From contig NZ_JAAMRE010000004.1 in assembly GCF_013522705.1 (NCBI RefSeq), forward strand, positions 62,001 through 126,000: a stretch of 64,000 bases of DNA. Reading direction: 5' to 3'. The first letter of the stretch is position 1. Every line of letters begins with the position of its first letter. This DNA comes from Pseudomonas lurida (GTDB taxonomy: Bacteria; Pseudomonadota; Gammaproteobacteria; Pseudomonadales; Pseudomonadaceae). Of this stretch, positions 27,944 through 35,101 are shown piece by piece. The notes beneath the pieces were generated by a model. The model was not told the origin of the DNA. It saw nothing but the letters and a program-made list of their open reading frames with translations, and searched no databases. The translations under genes were made by a program, and so were the position numbers.

Positions 27944-27967
27944 ACGAGCCGTGGGCGGTGAAATTTA
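27944..27967 (-). promoter_or_regulatory. PvdS iron-starvation box for pvdMNO
   Basis: Minus-strand CC-TAAAT, 16 nt, CGT, 35 bp before the pvdM start. Confidence 0.87.
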
Positions 27968-27985
27968 GGCCGGGGCCGCGTGCGT

Positions 27986-28009
27986 TAAATTTCCTTGGGC
28001 TGCGTACGT
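27986..28009 (+). promoter_or_regulatory. PvdS iron-starvation box for pvdP
   Basis: TAAAT, 16 nt (TTCCTTGG...), CGT, 35 bp before the pvdP start. It is placed back-to-back with the pvdM box, 18 bp apart. Confidence 0.88.
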
Positions 28010-28044
28010 TCTAGCTCTGATAAAGGCGTTTCCTAAGGTAGACA

Positions 28045-29676
28045 ATGACCCTCTCTCGACGTGGCTTCATCGCCGGCCTGGCGCTCACGGGCGCCGTGGT
28101 GCCGGCGGCTTACTATGCCCATCGCGAGTTGACGCGCGAAGATCCAGTGCCCATCACCCCCGGCGAAGCCACGGTGACCCTGGCCGACACCGCCGGGCAG
28201 CAGTTGGCCAATACCCTGCGCGGGGTGTGGGACCTGCGCCTGGACGGTCGCGATGCCGGGCTCAAGGGCCTGCCGCGGGAGGGCCTGCAACTGTTGCTGG
28301 ACATCGCCCCGCGTGGCCGAGGCCTGCGCGGCTACCTGGACACCGCCGCCAACCTGCGCGCCGAGGGCGAGCCGCGCTACCGCGTGCTCGGCGACCTGGT
28401 GACGGGTGAGGGTGCCTTGCTCTACTGGCGCCTGATCGATCGCGACGCTGCCGACGGCGTGCCCGCCTACGAATTCAAAATGACCCTCGATGAAGTCTGG
28501 GCCGACTTCGCCAACGCCGGCAGCAGCACCCTCAGCGGGCAGATCCTCGACCTGGATCGCCCATTGGCGATGACCGAACGCGACAACCGTTTTATCGCCC
28601 ACAAGCACACATTTCCCGAAGCCCGCCAGCGCATTGGCCTGAATCCGACCCTCCTGGCCTGGCTGATCGCCCCCGAACATCGCCTGTTCCACCAGTTATG
28701 GCACGCCACCCGTGACCAATGGCACAAACTCCCCGAAGACAAACGCGACGCCCTGCGCGGCATCGGCTGGCAACCCGGCCCGCGCGGTCAGGAGCGCGAC
28801 GCGCGCGGTGACCACAAAGACCGCAACGGCTCGGGTATCGACTTCTTTTTTATGCACCGACACATGCTGGCCAAGGCGCGCTCCCTGCAGGACTTGCCTT
28901 CATGGCCGCAATTCCCCGCACCGCAACCGCCTCTGGAACGCGACCGCCTGGGCTTTGTGCGTTATTTCGACAACCATGACGGTTTCGCACTGCCACCGAC
29001 CTGGTCGGCTCCGGATGACGGCGACTACACCCAGTGGGTCAGCGACATCAAGGCCGCCGAGACCTACCACAGCAATTTCCAGGTGTGGGAATCCCAATAC
29101 CGCGACCCGCGCTACCTGGCCAGACTGACCCTGGGGCAACTGGGTTCCGAAATGGAGTTGGGCCTGCACGACTGGCTGCACATGCGCTGGGCTTCGGTAC
29201 CACGCGACCCGTCCAACGGCGCGCCGGTACCGTTCGCCCGCGACCCGGCGGACTTCGCGCCACGCTGGTACGCCGCGGAAAATGACTTCCTCGGCGACCC
29301 GTTTTCTTCCCACGTCAATCCCGTGTTCTGGCACTTCCATGGCTGGATCGACGACCGCATCGAAGACTGGTACCGCGCCCACGAGCGCTTCCACCCCGGC
29401 GAAGTCAGCCGATTGGACGTCAACGGCATCGCCTGGTTCGCCCAGGGGCGCTGGGTCGAGGTCGGCGACCCCTGGCTCGGCCCGGACACCCATGGTTGCA
29501 GCACCACGCCGGGGCTGCAGATGGGCAAGTCGATGGAGATGGACCCGGAAACCATGAAACTGGCGCTGCGCATCACGTTCGGCGCGGATGAAGAGGTGTT
29601 GAAAGGCTTGTTCAAACGGGTGCCGAGGCGCCCCTGGTATGCGCGGCATTTGAAGGTCCGCACGCGCGAAGTGTGA
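28045..29676 (+). CDS. pvdP: Periplasmic tyrosinase of pyoverdine chromophore formation
   Basis: PvdP (543 residues) is a copper tyrosinase that oxidises the D-Tyr of ferribactin and starts ring closure of the chromophore in the periplasm. There is a twin-arginine signal at the start (LSRRGFIAG). Two histidine-rich copper sites are visible: FFFMHRHMLAKAR at about residue 268 and NPVFWHFHGWIDDRIEDW at about residue 425. An additional N-terminal domain (about 35-220) precedes the tyrosinase part, as in the family. It is monocistronic with its own PvdS box, divergent from pvdM and convergent with the LuxR-type gene (24-bp gap). Confidence 0.95.
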   Translation: MTLSRRGFIAGLALTGAVVPAAYYAHRELTREDPVPITPGEATVTLADTAGQQLANTLRGVWDLRLDGRDAGLKGLPREGLQLLLDIAPRGRGLRGYLDTAANLRAEGEPRYRVLGDLVTGEGALLYWRLIDRDAADGVPAYEFKMTLDEVWADFANAGSSTLSGQILDLDRPLAMTERDNRFIAHKHTFPEARQRIGLNPTLLAWLIAPEHRLFHQLWHATRDQWHKLPEDKRDALRGIGWQPGPRGQERDARGDHKDRNGSGIDFFFMHRHMLAKARSLQDLPSWPQFPAPQPPLERDRLGFVRYFDNHDGFALPPTWSAPDDGDYTQWVSDIKAAETYHSNFQVWESQYRDPRYLARLTLGQLGSEMELGLHDWLHMRWASVPRDPSNGAPVPFARDPADFAPRWYAAENDFLGDPFSSHVNPVFWHFHGWIDDRIEDWYRAHERFHPGEVSRLDVNGIAWFAQGRWVEVGDPWLGPDTHGCSTTPGLQMGKSMEMDPETMKLALRITFGADEEVLKGLFKRVPRRPWYARHLKVRTREV

Positions 29677-29700
29677 CCGGCTGCAACGGCTCGCTGCCCA

Positions 29701-30429
29701 TTAAGAACCGGCTGTCCCCTGTGTCGAGTACATCCACCGCAACAGTGAATGCCGCCCGCTGATGCCCAGTTTCGTCGATGCGCGTTTGAGGTAGCTTTCG
29801 ATGGTATTGACCTTCAACGCCAGTTGTTCGGCCAGTTCCGGTGCGGTGCGCCCGGCCAACAGGCCTACGCATACTTCCAGCTCGCGCCGGGACAAGGTCA
29901 GGCCCGATTCCACCAGGCGTTCTTCGATGCACCGGCGCAGGGTTTCGATGCCTTGATGCGCCGGCACCCTCGGCTCGTTATCGGGGCGGCAGGGGTGGAG
30001 CGCGGTGATGTGCTTTTCCACCATCGGCAGCAGCAGGCTGGAAAAGTCCTGCAGCATGCTCAGTTCCTGTGCCGAGAAAGTGTCCCGCGGATGCGCGCGA
30101 TACATTGACAGCACGTAGCGCACATCATCCTTGCGCCGGGTAAGGTGCAGTTGGGCGGCGGGTTGTTCCGGGCCCAGGGCGCTGACCGAGTCGGTGTACA
30201 CCGGGCTGATCCTGCGGCGCGTGTGGCCTTGGGCGCTCAAGCGCAATTGAGTGATGTGCGTGGCGTCCACGGCCAGTTGGGTCAGGATCAGGTCATGCAA
30301 CATGCGTGGGAAATGGCGACTGCCGGTGCTGGCAATGACTTTGCCTATCTGTGGGAACAGCTGTGAGTTCATCATTTCGTCCATGAAGAATGCAGATAAT
30401 GGCCTGTAGCGACGGGATGCAGCATGCAT
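29701..30429 (-). CDS. LuxR-family transcriptional regulator
   Basis: This is a 242-residue regulator. The C-terminal 65 residues are a GerE/LuxR helix-turn-helix (LSRRELEVCVGLLAGRTAPELAEQL, then VNTIESYLKRASTKLG). The N-terminal about 150 residues show no autoinducer-binding motif that I recognise. There is no receiver domain, and the target is unknown. The start at 30429 has AGGAA 6 nt upstream; ATG codons at residues 16, 19 and 20 lack a good ribosome-binding site. It stands beside the pyoverdine genes but faces pvdP and has no PvdS box, so a siderophore role cannot be inferred. Confidence 0.85.
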   Translation of the reverse strand: MHAASRRYRPLSAFFMDEMMNSQLFPQIGKVIASTGSRHFPRMLHDLILTQLAVDATHITQLRLSAQGHTRRRISPVYTDSVSALGPEQPAAQLHLTRRKDDVRYVLSMYRAHPRDTFSAQELSMLQDFSSLLLPMVEKHITALHPCRPDNEPRVPAHQGIETLRRCIEERLVESGLTLSRRELEVCVGLLAGRTAPELAEQLALKVNTIESYLKRASTKLGISGRHSLLRWMYSTQGTAGS

Positions 30430-30540
30430 AGCCGTTCCTGTCGTGGCCTATGCTAGTACAGCCCGGCGGCGCGATGGGGATCCAATCCGCAAAAAGCCGA
30501 CCGGGCCGGTGCCGCGACAGGGTTGCGGGCGGCCCCGGCG

Positions 30541-31785
30541 TTATCTCATTGCAGGCATTGCCATCGCTTTGGAACGCGATGCCAGGCGGGTGCATTTGGC
30601 CAGCGCCTGCTGCACATCCGCCAGCAGGTCGGCGACGTCCTCAAGGCCGACCGACAACCGCACCAGCCCTTCGCTGATACCGTGCTGCGCGCGTTCCTGC
30701 GGCGTGTAGGTGGAATGGGTCATGCTCGCCGGGTGCTGGGCCAGCGACTCGGTATCGCCCAGGCTGACCGCGCGGGTGAACAGTTGCAGTGCGTTCATGA
30801 AGCGGCGGCCACTGTCGATGCCGCCCTTGAGTTCGAAGGCGATCATGCCGCCGGCCTGGCTCATCTGCCGTGCGGCCAACGCGTGTTGTGGGAAAGAGGC
30901 CAGCCCTGGGTAAACCACCTGCGCCACGGCCGGGTGCGCCTGCAGGGCTTCGGCCACTGCCTGGGCGTTACTGCAATGGCGGTCCATGCGCAGGGCCAGG
31001 GTCTTGAGGCCGCGCATCAGCAACGCCGCGTCCTGGGGCGACATCACGGCGCCGGTCAGGTCCTTGAGGCCTTGCAGGCGAATGCGCCGGGCCAGGGCCT
31101 GGTTGCTCACGGCGATGCCGGCGGTGATATCGCCGTGGCCGCTGAGGTACTTGGTGGCCGAATGCACCACCACATCGGCACCGAGCTCGAGGGGGCGTTG
31201 CAGGTAAGGGGTGCAGTAGGTGTTGTCGACCACCACGGTCACATTCGGTTGCTGGTGGGCGAGGGCGGCCACGGCGGCAATGTCCACCAGTTGCAGGGTG
31301 GGGTTGGCCGGGGTTTCGCAATAGATCATGCGCGTGGCGGGGCTGATCGCGGCCTGCAGCGCGGCCAGATCGGTGAGGTCGACATGGCGCACCTTGACGC
31401 CGAACTCGCCGATGCCGTGGTGCAACAGAGCGAAGGTGCAGCCGTAGAGGGCGTGGCTGACGATCACCTCATCGCCGGGCCGCAACAGGGTCCAGAACGT
31501 CGCGGCAATCGCGCCCATGCCCGAGCTGAACGCCACTGCTGCTTCACCGTTTTCCAGGCTGGCCATGCGTGATTCGAGTAACGCCAGGGTGGGGTTGGAA
31601 ATGCGCGTATAGAAATGCCCGTCGGCGTCGCCGGCAAAACAGGCCGCGCCGTATTCGGCGGTGGGAAAGGCAAAGGTCGCCGACAGATAGATCGGTGGCA
31701 CCAGTGCCCCATGGTGGTCCTTGGGGTCATAACCGTGATGGATGGAACGGGTGGAAAAGCCGAATGTCTTGTGTTTATTGTGCAT
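30541..31785 (-). CDS. mdeA: Methionine gamma-lyase
   Basis: This cytoplasmic PLP enzyme (414 residues) of the Cys/Met-metabolism family cleaves L-methionine to methanethiol, 2-oxobutyrate and ammonia. The PLP lysine is K212 (HSATKYLSGHGD). Y114 and C116 in HALYGCTFALLHHG match the residues that distinguish the P. putida gamma-lyase (Cys116) from cystathionine lyases and synthases. The C-terminus carries about 16 basic residues (CTRLASRSKAMAM...) beyond the usual end of the family. The gene is divergent from an Lrp-type regulator, the arrangement of mdeA-mdeR in P. putida. The name megL is also used. Confidence 0.92.
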   Translation of the reverse strand: MHNKHKTFGFSTRSIHHGYDPKDHHGALVPPIYLSATFAFPTAEYGAACFAGDADGHFYTRISNPTLALLESRMASLENGEAAVAFSSGMGAIAATFWTLLRPGDEVIVSHALYGCTFALLHHGIGEFGVKVRHVDLTDLAALQAAISPATRMIYCETPANPTLQLVDIAAVAALAHQQPNVTVVVDNTYCTPYLQRPLELGADVVVHSATKYLSGHGDITAGIAVSNQALARRIRLQGLKDLTGAVMSPQDAALLMRGLKTLALRMDRHCSNAQAVAEALQAHPAVAQVVYPGLASFPQHALAARQMSQAGGMIAFELKGGIDSGRRFMNALQLFTRAVSLGDTESLAQHPASMTHSTYTPQERAQHGISEGLVRLSVGLEDVADLLADVQQALAKCTRLASRSKAMAMPAMR

Positions 31786-31833
31786 GTCGGGCGCTCCTTG
31801 TTTCCTACAATGCTATGCTCAAAACCACGGCCG

Positions 31834-31847
31834 AACTTTGCAAAGTT
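31834..31847. promoter_or_regulatory. Palindromic operator candidate for the Lrp-type regulator, site 1
   Basis: AACTTTGCAAAGTT is a perfect 14-bp palindrome in the 123-bp divergent region. Its core CTTTGCAAAG recurs at 31952-31961. Confidence 0.55.
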
Positions 31848-31908
31848 TGCTGCCAAATCCCGTCTATGGGGATGAAATGCCGATAAAAATAACGTTCAGA
31901 GGCAAGTT

Positions 31909-32379
31909 ATGCCCATTCCACTCGATCGTGCCGATAAAGCCCTGTTAAACGCTTTGCAAAGCAACGCCCGGCTCACCGTGGCCGAACTGGCCGAGCGCGT
32001 GTCCCTGACCACTTCGCCGTGCTGGCGCCGGGTGCGAAACCTGGAGGAGAGCGGGGTGATCAGTGGTTATCAGGCGATCCTGTCGCCCAAGGCGCTGGGG
32101 TATGGAGTCACGGCGTTCGTCAGCATCATGATGGAAAGTCACACCCAGGAAATTGCCCGCGCTTTCGAACAGCGGTTGCTCGAAATTCCCGAGATCGTGG
32201 CGTGCCATAACGTGTCGGGGCGCTATGACTTTTTGCTGGAAGTGGTGGCCAGGGACTTGGAGTCGTTTGGCGAATTTGCCCGCGAGGTGCTGCAGACGTT
32301 GCCGTGTGTCAAAGAGATCTACTCGAGTTTTTCCTACAAGTCTGTGCGACCACTACGGGTAATTCCCTTACCGGACTGA
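31909..32379 (+). CDS. mdeR: Lrp/AsnC-family regulator, probable activator of the methionine gamma-lyase gene
   Basis: This 156-residue DNA-binding protein has an N-terminal winged helix-turn-helix (LDRADKALLNALQSNARLT, then SPCWRRVRNLEESGVI) and a C-terminal RAM/AsnC ligand domain (GYGVTAFVSIMME to the end). The start ATG has AGAGG 7 nt upstream. Its divergent placement 123 bp from the methionine gamma-lyase gene, and MdeR of P. putida as a known Lrp-type regulator of that gene, support the assignment. A palindrome matching the intergenic one lies inside codons 15-18, which could allow autoregulation. Confidence 0.87.
   Translation: MPIPLDRADKALLNALQSNARLTVAELAERVSLTTSPCWRRVRNLEESGVISGYQAILSPKALGYGVTAFVSIMMESHTQEIARAFEQRLLEIPEIVACHNVSGRYDFLLEVVARDLESFGEFAREVLQTLPCVKEIYSSFSYKSVRPLRVIPLPD
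31951..31962. promoter_or_regulatory. Palindromic operator candidate, site 2 inside the regulator gene
   Basis: GCTTTGCAAAGC is a perfect palindrome sharing the CTTTGCAAAG core with site 1. The core centres lie 116 bp apart, about 11 helical turns. Confidence 0.45.
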
Positions 32380-32437
32380 TCGACTTTTCGTCAGGTGAAT
32401 GCGCCCGACTGACGGCTATTGTCAGAAATTTCCCACA

Positions 32438-32455
32438 GGAGTACAAATGTACTCC
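32438..32455 (+). promoter_or_regulatory. LexA2 operator overlapping ribosome-binding site and start codon
   Basis: GGAGTACAAATGTACTCC is a perfect palindrome (7-bp arms, 4-nt centre). It fits the GTAC-N4-GTxC type site reported for LexA2 of P. putida. The left arm contains the AGGAG ribosome-binding site and the centre contains the ATG of lexA2. Confidence 0.82.
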
Positions 32456-33064
32456 ATGACAGACCTGACCCCCCGCCGTACCGCCATCCTGACCTTTATC
32501 CGCGACCGTATCGCGCAGCAAGGCCAGCCCCCCAGCCTCGCCGAGATCGCCGAGGCGTTCGGTTTTGCCTCGCGCAGCGTGGCGCGCAAGCATGTGCTGG
32601 CGCTGACCGACGCCGGCTTTATCGAGGTCAACCCCAACCAGGCTCGTGGCATTCGCCTGCTCAATCAGCCGGCGCGGCCCGAATGGCTGGATGTGCCCGT
32701 GCTTGGGCGTGTCGCCGCCGGCCTGCCGATCGGCGCCGACGCCGAGGTGCACAGCCGCCTGCAGCTGGACCCGGCCACTTTCGCGAAGATCCCGGATTAC
32801 CTGCTGCGGGTGCAGGGCGACTCGATGATTGAAGACGGCATTCTCGACGGCGACCTGGTGGGCGTGCGGCGCAGTGCCGAGGCCTTGAACGGGCAGATCG
32901 TGGTGGCGCGCCTGGACGGCGAAGTCACCATCAAGCGGTTCGAACGCAACGCTGACAGCGTGCGTCTGTTGCCGCGCAACCCCGCATACCAACCCATCGT
33001 GGTGGGGCCCGACCAGGACCTGGCCATCGAAGGCGTATTCTGCGGCCTGGTGAGGCAAGGCTGA
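32447..33064 (+). CDS. lexA2: Second LexA-type SOS repressor
   Basis: LexA2 (205 residues) represses the DNA-damage-inducible mutagenesis cassette and is self-cleaved with RecA help. It has an N-terminal winged helix (PPSLAEIAEAFGFASRSVARKHV, about residues 28-50). The cleavage site is A91-G92 in VAAGLP, and the catalytic dyad is S126 (VQGDSMIEDG) and K163 (VTIKRF). The ATG at 32447 has AGGAG 5 nt upstream; a second in-frame ATG is 3 codons on. It is the first gene of lexA2-imuA-imuB-dnaE2, and its stop overlaps the imuA start (TGATG). Confidence 0.95.
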   Translation: MYSMTDLTPRRTAILTFIRDRIAQQGQPPSLAEIAEAFGFASRSVARKHVLALTDAGFIEVNPNQARGIRLLNQPARPEWLDVPVLGRVAAGLPIGADAEVHSRLQLDPATFAKIPDYLLRVQGDSMIEDGILDGDLVGVRRSAEALNGQIVVARLDGEVTIKRFERNADSVRLLPRNPAYQPIVVGPDQDLAIEGVFCGLVRQG

Positions 33065-33678
33065 TGGGCGCCGTGGTTGCCCTGGACGCGCTGTTCAATG
33101 GCGGCCGCGTCTGGAAAGGCCGGCCCGCCGCGCCGCCGGCCAGCCTGCACCCCACTGGGCTGGCGGCGCTGGATGCGGTGCTGCCCAGCGGCGGCTGGCC
33201 GGCGTCGGCCTTGAGTGAAATCCTGATGGCCAAGGACGGCGTGGGCGAACTGCAACTGGTGCTGCCGACCCTGGCGCGCTTATCGGCGGCAGGCGAGCGC
33301 ATTGTGCTGGTGGCACCGCCCTATACGCCGTATCCCCATGCCTGGCAGAACGCCGGGGTGGATGTGCGTCAGCTCTCAGTGGTGCAGGCCGAGGAACGCG
33401 ACGTGCTGTGGGCCGTGGAACAGTGCCTGCGTTCCGGCAGTTGCGGCGCCGTGTTGTGCTGGCCGCATCAGGCCGATGACCGTGCCTTGCGCCGTTTGCA
33501 GGTGGCGGCCGAAACCGGGCAGACCCTGGCCTTTGCCTGGCGCGCCCTGGGCGAAGCCATCAACCCATCGCCTGCCGCGTTACGCCTGGCCGTCGAGGCC
33601 CGGCCCGCCCAGGTGCGCGTGCTCAAGTGCCGCGGCGGGCTGGCCCATCCGGCGCCGATTGCGTTGGCCGGGCACTGA
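33064..33678 (+). CDS. imuA: Translesion mutagenesis protein ImuA
   Basis: ImuA (204 residues) is a RecA-like accessory factor, also called SulA2 or ImuA1 in pseudomonads, of the damage-induced ImuA-ImuB-DnaE2 mutasome. The RecA-like pattern starts at HPTGLAALDAVLPSGGWPASALSEI. A canonical Walker A lysine is not seen in that loop. ATG overlaps the lexA2 stop by one base, and imuB follows after 7 bp. Its cassette position is the strongest support. Confidence 0.92.
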   Translation: MGAVVALDALFNGGRVWKGRPAAPPASLHPTGLAALDAVLPSGGWPASALSEILMAKDGVGELQLVLPTLARLSAAGERIVLVAPPYTPYPHAWQNAGVDVRQLSVVQAEERDVLWAVEQCLRSGSCGAVLCWPHQADDRALRRLQVAAETGQTLAFAWRALGEAINPSPAALRLAVEARPAQVRVLKCRGGLAHPAPIALAGH

Positions 33679-33685
33679 GCTTGCC

Positions 33686-35101
33686 ATGCGCTGGGTGTGT
33701 ATTGTCTTCCCGCAATTGGCGCTGGACGGGGTGCAGCGCCTGCACCCCGAGCCGGATGCGCCCCTGGCCTTGCTCGCCGGTACGCCGCAGCGGCGCGTGC
33801 TGCAAACCGTCAATGCCGCCGCGCGTGCGTTGGGCTTGCGGCCCGGTCAGTCCCTGACGGCGGCCCATGCGTTGGTCAAAGCCTTTGCCAGCGCCGAATA
33901 CGACCCCGTACAGATTGAGCGTTGGCAGCAATTTCTGGCGGCCTGGGCCTACCGTTTCAGTTCCCAGGTCAGCGTGTATTACCCCCGCGCCTTGCTGTTT
34001 GAAATCGAATCGAGCCTGGGGCTGTTCGGGCCCTGGCCGCTGTTCGAAGCGCGCCTGCGCAAGGAGTTGACCGAGCTGGGCTTTCGCCACCGCATCGTCG
34101 CCGCGCCCAATCCGGCGGCGGCGCGGGTGCTGGCCAATCTCTACGATGGCCTGGCCGTGGCCGATGACGCCGCCTTGCTGCAGGCCCTGGCCCCGGTGCC
34201 CATCGACCGCGCGGGCCTGGAGCCACAGGCAGCCACCGCATTGTCGCGCATGGGCCTGCGCACCCTGGCCCACGTGCAGGCGTTGCCTCGGCACACCCTG
34301 GCGCGTCGGTTTGAGGCAGGGCTGCTTCAGCACCTGGATGCCTTGAGCGGCAGGCGCCCGTTGGCACTGGACTTTTACCAGCCGCCGGACCAGTTCGATG
34401 TGCGCATCGAACTGAATTTCGACGTGCATTCCCACCAGGCGCTGCTGTTCCCGCTGCGACGCTTGACCGCCGACTTGTCCGCCTTCCTCTGTGGTCGCGA
34501 CAGTGGCGTGCAACGTTTCGACCTGCACCTGGAGCACGCCCAGGCCGCCGACAGCGTGATCAAGGTCGGCCTGCTCAGCGCCGAGCGCGAACCGGGCATG
34601 TTGTTCGAATTGGCCCGTGGGCGCCTGGAGCAAGTGCAGGTCAGTGCACCGGTGCGCGGCCTTCGCCTGCTGGCCGAAGACCTGCCGGTATTTGTGCCGC
34701 AACGCCAGGACCTGTTCGACGAGCGCCCGCAACAAACCCTGCCCTGGGAGCAATTGCGTGAACGCCTGCGCGCGCGCCTGGGGGATGACGCCGTGCAGGG
34801 CCTGCGCTTTCATGCCGACCATCGTCCGGAGTGTGCCTGGCAAGCGGCGGCCGACCCGCGTGCCTGCCAGGGCTTGAACAAGGTGCAGCGCCCCGGCTGG
34901 CTGCTGCCGCAACCGAGCCCGCTGGCCGAGCAGGGCGTGCATATCCTGATGGGCCCGGAGCGCATCGAGTCCGGTTGGTGGGACGGCGCCGACATCCGCC
35001 GCGATTATTACCTGGTGCAGACCCGCACCGGCCAGCGCGGCTGGGCTTTTCGCAACGTGGGGCAGAGCGATGGCTTATGGCTGCAAGGCTGGTTCGCATG
35101 A
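33686..35101 (+). CDS. imuB: Y-family polymerase-like mutasome protein ImuB
   Basis: ImuB (471 residues) is a Y-family (DinB/UmuC) polymerase relative that lacks polymerase activity and bridges the beta clamp and DnaE2. The N-terminus reads [14 protein letters not shown] where active DinB has a DMDCFF-type metal site, so the first catalytic Asp is absent. [16 protein letters not shown] is the counterpart of the second family block. The start ATG at 33686 follows the imuA stop. Its TGA overlaps the dnaE2 ATG (ATGA), implying translational coupling. Confidence 0.94.
   Translation: MRWVCIVFPQLALDGVQRLHPEPDAPLALLAGTPQRRVLQTVNAAARALGLRPGQSLTAAHALVKAFASAEYDPVQIERWQQFLAAWAYRFSSQVSVYYPRALLFEIESSLGLFGPWPLFEARLRKELTELGFRHRIVAAPNPAAARVLANLYDGLAVADDAALLQALAPVPIDRAGLEPQAATALSRMGLRTLAHVQALPRHTLARRFEAGLLQHLDALSGRRPLALDFYQPPDQFDVRIELNFDVHSHQALLFPLRRLTADLSAFLCGRDSGVQRFDLHLEHAQAADSVIKVGLLSAEREPGMLFELARGRLEQVQVSAPVRGLRLLAEDLPVFVPQRQDLFDERPQQTLPWEQLRERLRARLGDDAVQGLRFHADHRPECAWQAAADPRACQGLNKVQRPGWLLPQPSPLAEQGVHILMGPERIESGWWDGADIRRDYYLVQTRTGQRGWAFRNVGQSDGLWLQGWFA

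Noticed and set aside
26560..28014. Plus-strand 484-codon frame opposite pvdM
   Set aside because: Shadow of pvdM that runs through the divergent PvdS promoter pair; no ribosome-binding site.
33064..33678. Reading imuA as a cell-division inhibitor SulA
   Set aside because: The operon position lexA2-imuA-imuB-dnaE2 and the RecA-like start pattern point to the mutasome factor; the SulA name is a legacy annotation.
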